The notes under the pieces are model-generated. The model searched no databases. It was not told where the DNA came from and saw only the letters and a program-made list of their open reading frames with translations. This document shows, one piece after another, positions 62,062 to 64,000 of a stretch of DNA of 64,000 bases. The position numbers and the translations under genes were made by a program. This DNA comes from Butyrivibrio hungatei DSM 14810 (GTDB taxonomy: Bacteria > Bacillota > Clostridia > Lachnospirales > Lachnospiraceae), in assembly GCF_900143205.1 (NCBI RefSeq), contig NZ_FRDH01000003.1:744001-808000 (forward strand), read 5' to 3'. Position 1 is the first letter of the stretch; each line of letters begins with the position of its first letter.

Positions 62062-62934
62062 TCAAATAGCCATCTTAGTCATGCGCTTGGTGTAGATATC
62101 ATCCATATCACGGTTGTTGATCCACTTCTCTGGAACAATAACGAGTTTTTCAGGTGAATCATTGAGCCATGCTGCCCACCAGCTAAATGAGCTGTTTGCA
62201 AGGATGTGATGCTTGCATCTACTCATAAGAGTCATCTCAGCAATGTCAGTCTTTGTACCCTCTTCAAGTTCGACTACTACGAAGTTTGGCCCAATAAAGT
62301 GTTCCTTACACCACTCTTTGTCATCAGTAAAGATGAAGAATACAGCATCTGAATGCTTACTTCTAACATAGTCAATAGCATTTTTGTAATACTTTTCGCT
62401 ACAAAGATTATGAATACTTGCATGCTCTTCATCAATATAATCTGTTCTGCGCACATGGAGACTTACTGACTGACAGCATTCGATCTGCTGAAGGATTGTC
62501 CAGCTTGTGGTGTCATTCATAAGATCCTGTGGTCTCTTCTCAAAAATTTTTCTAAGTTCTGCGATTACTTCATCATTTTCAAAGTACTTGTCACTCTGCC
62601 AATAGCCAACAAGGTAAGCGTCATCTTTTTCCAGTATCTCTGGGTTGAACTTACCAGATTCCTCGTCGATCCTGAAAGTCTTTCTACCTGTGAGCTTTCT
62701 TCTGATCCTGCTGAATATATCCATCTTGGAATCAGTAAGGGCGATGATCTCCTCATCGGTAGCTTTATCGTATGTAGCTCCCCACCTGTCTAGAACAGGA
62801 ACCCTAAGCTTGTCATTAACAAATCCTGTTGTATCGTCTATCTTGACCTCTTTGCCAAGCTTCTTAAGACTCTTATATAAAGCGTACTGAAACATCTGAT
62901 TGCCAAGTCCGCCTTTAAGCTGAATGATTATCAT
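62062..62934 (-). CDS. Family 11 glycosyltransferase (alpha-1,2-fucosyltransferase-like), copy 3
   Basis: The product has 290 residues. It has MIIIQLKGGLGNQMFQYALY at the start, SLHVRRTDYI (about 145-154) and HHILANSSFSWWAAWL (about 240-255), a complete GT11 motif set. The ATG at 62934 has GGAGGAATT directly upstream; a frame starting at 62961 lacks a site. It lies 34 bp after asnB. It is closer to textbook GT11 than the other two copies in the locus. Confidence 0.88.
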   Translation of the reverse strand: MIIIQLKGGLGNQMFQYALYKSLKKLGKEVKIDDTTGFVNDKLRVPVLDRWGATYDKATDEEIIALTDSKMDIFSRIRRKLTGRKTFRIDEESGKFNPEILEKDDAYLVGYWQSDKYFENDEVIAELRKIFEKRPQDLMNDTTSWTILQQIECCQSVSLHVRRTDYIDEEHASIHNLCSEKYYKNAIDYVRSKHSDAVFFIFTDDKEWCKEHFIGPNFVVVELEEGTKTDIAEMTLMSRCKHHILANSSFSWWAAWLNDSPEKLVIVPEKWINNRDMDDIYTKRMTKMAI

Positions 62935-62968
62935 AATTCCTCCATTATGAAAAGTGAACAAAACGTCA

Positions 62969-64000
62969 TTATATTATACCATAATCTAGCCACTGCTCAA
63001 ACATGAGTATGTACCATATCAGTGGCTGATAGGTTCCGTCTTCACTCATAAAGTTATTCCAGATCTTATGTACTACTTCCGGATTTAAATATCCTTCTCT
63101 TTTAAGCTTATCCTCTGCTATCAGATCCTCAGCCCAATCTTTGAGTTCAGAAGTCTTTAGCCAGCTTCCGATAGGAATTGAGAAGCCCTTCTTTGGTCTA
63201 TCCATAAGCTCCTTTGGAACATGGCGATAGAGCACATTTCTAAGGACCTGCTTGCCCTCGCCTGTCTTTTTATCACGTAAAAGACTTACTGGAAGACTCC
63301 ATGCAAATTCAACCACGTCTGGATCAAGAAGTGGTATACGACTCTCAAGTGAAACAGCCATACCTGCTCTGTCCACCTTAACAAGAATGTCATCAGGATG
63401 ATACATCTTCATGTCCATCAGCATGATGTCATGGTTTACTTCGGACAGAACGTCTTTTTCTGAAAGGCTGTATTTATAAGGCAGCATAATCTTGCTCTTT
63501 GCTACCTCCTTGGCAAATGGAACCATCTCGTACTGGATCCTATACAGGTCTTCAGGGCTCTTTGCCTGTAAAAGACGTGCTTTATCCCTAAGGATCTCAT
63601 CGCTATGAGCTGCTCTTGAATGAGCAAGCATCTTACCAGCACCTTTTCTAAGGCCAACTGGAATACCCTTCATCTTGTTCCAGATTCTGTCTACTGATTC
63701 ATAGGACCTGTATCCGCAAAAGAGCTCATCTCCGCCGTCACCGGAAAGTGAAACTGTTACATGCTCTCTTGTCATCTTACTTACAAGATATGTAGGTATC
63801 TGTGATGAATCAGCAAAAGGCTCGCCAAACATATGAGGAATATTAGGAATAACATCCTTGGCATCCTGCTCTGTTATGTAAAGCTCTGTATGCTCTGTTC
63901 CAAGGTGCGCTGCTATCTCTTTTGCAGCCTCAGCCTCATTATACTTTGGATCCTGCATACCGATGGTGAAGGTCTTGACCTTTTCAGGGCTCACATCCTG
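62969..64000 (-). CDS. asnB: Asparagine-synthase family protein, C-terminal part (cut by window edge)
   Basis: The 343 codons present cover the synthetase domain; the N-terminal glutaminase part lies beyond base 64000, and the frame is open to the edge. TFTIGMQDPKYNEAEAAKEI, SLSGDGGDELFCGYRSY and DILVKVDRAGMAVSLESRIPLLD are class B asparagine synthetase motifs. In sugar loci such enzymes often amidate uronic acids, so the acceptor may be a sugar acid rather than aspartate; that is inference. It is the first gene of the locus visible here. Confidence 0.85.
   Translation of the reverse strand, partial: QDVSPEKVKTFTIGMQDPKYNEAEAAKEIAAHLGTEHTELYITEQDAKDVIPNIPHMFGEPFADSSQIPTYLVSKMTREHVTVSLSGDGGDELFCGYRSYESVDRIWNKMKGIPVGLRKGAGKMLAHSRAAHSDEILRDKARLLQAKSPEDLYRIQYEMVPFAKEVAKSKIMLPYKYSLSEKDVLSEVNHDIMLMDMKMYHPDDILVKVDRAGMAVSLESRIPLLDPDVVEFAWSLPVSLLRDKKTGEGKQVLRNVLYRHVPKELMDRPKKGFSIPIGSWLKTSELKDWAEDLIAEDKLKREGYLNPEVVHKIWNNFMSEDGTYQPLIWYILMFEQWLDYGII

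Overview
The window is a low-GC Firmicutes chromosome segment. Its features fit a motile anaerobe of the Lachnospiraceae, most likely Butyrivibrio, Pseudobutyrivibrio or a close relative: a flagellar hook-filament operon with two flgK genes and a sigma-28 promoter, a complete Rnf complex, rubrerythrin, NrtR-controlled NAD salvage and a large fucose-type polysaccharide locus. This assignment is inference from gene content and remembered families. I see no tRNA, rRNA, insertion sequence, prophage, CRISPR array or replication origin.

Layout. 1-4900 (-): flgM-flgN-flgK-flgK-flgL (flgL cut by the edge). 5623-13397 (-): livKHMGF, translationally coupled to a cytidylate-kinase-like gene and a GT-C-like membrane protein. 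13551-14884: three small proteins of unknown function. 14895-19224 (-): chemoreceptor, sugar-type binding lipoprotein and CLC transporter. 19331-26110: late cobalamin genes (cobT, cobU, cobS, cbiB, a spermidine-synthase-like gene) divergent from cobD. 26218-28974 (+): metQ and metNI. 29008-33946 (-): methyltransferase, HAD phosphatase, flavin reductase, MATE exporter and a DUF2130 coiled-coil protein. 34677-35471 (+): a lone PD-(D/E)XK-nuclease-like gene. 35915-39685 (-): nrtR-pncA-NMN adenylyltransferase-pncB-nadE. 40447-45522 (-): rnfCDGEAB. 45745-47523 (+): an RNase H-like exonuclease and rubrerythrin. 47576-64000 (-): a small protein, a family 105-type hydrolase and a polysaccharide locus reaching the window edge.

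Main discovery. Exactly four gene-free gaps exceed 300 bp (4830-5622, 33947-34676, 35472-35914, 39686-40446), and all four hold the same unexplained periodic array. The unit is a 36-37 bp element that starts with TTAGCC and ends with GGCTAA. Its inside is mostly unrelated from copy to copy. Elements are separated by 38-39 bp, so they repeat every 74-76 bp, apart from one 85-86 bp step (about one extra helical turn) in three of the arrays. I count 19 elements (4, 6, 5 and 4). Two arrays frame the nuclease-like gene, and its consensus promoter carries a TTAGCC half-site in the spacer. Two arrays lie between outward promoters, or between a promoter and a terminator, which argues for a function at the DNA level rather than in mRNA. 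Beside the first array there is a candidate 120-nt small transcript whose promoter is covered by two TTAGC-N4-GCTAA palindromes.

How the genes work together. Motility (FlgM feedback on sigma-28, chemoreceptor), amino-acid uptake (Liv, Met), vitamin economy (late B12 assembly, NAD salvage) and Rnf ion pumping form an ordinary free-living anaerobic core. The right end builds and exports a heteropolysaccharide with probable fucosyl and pyruvyl decorations.
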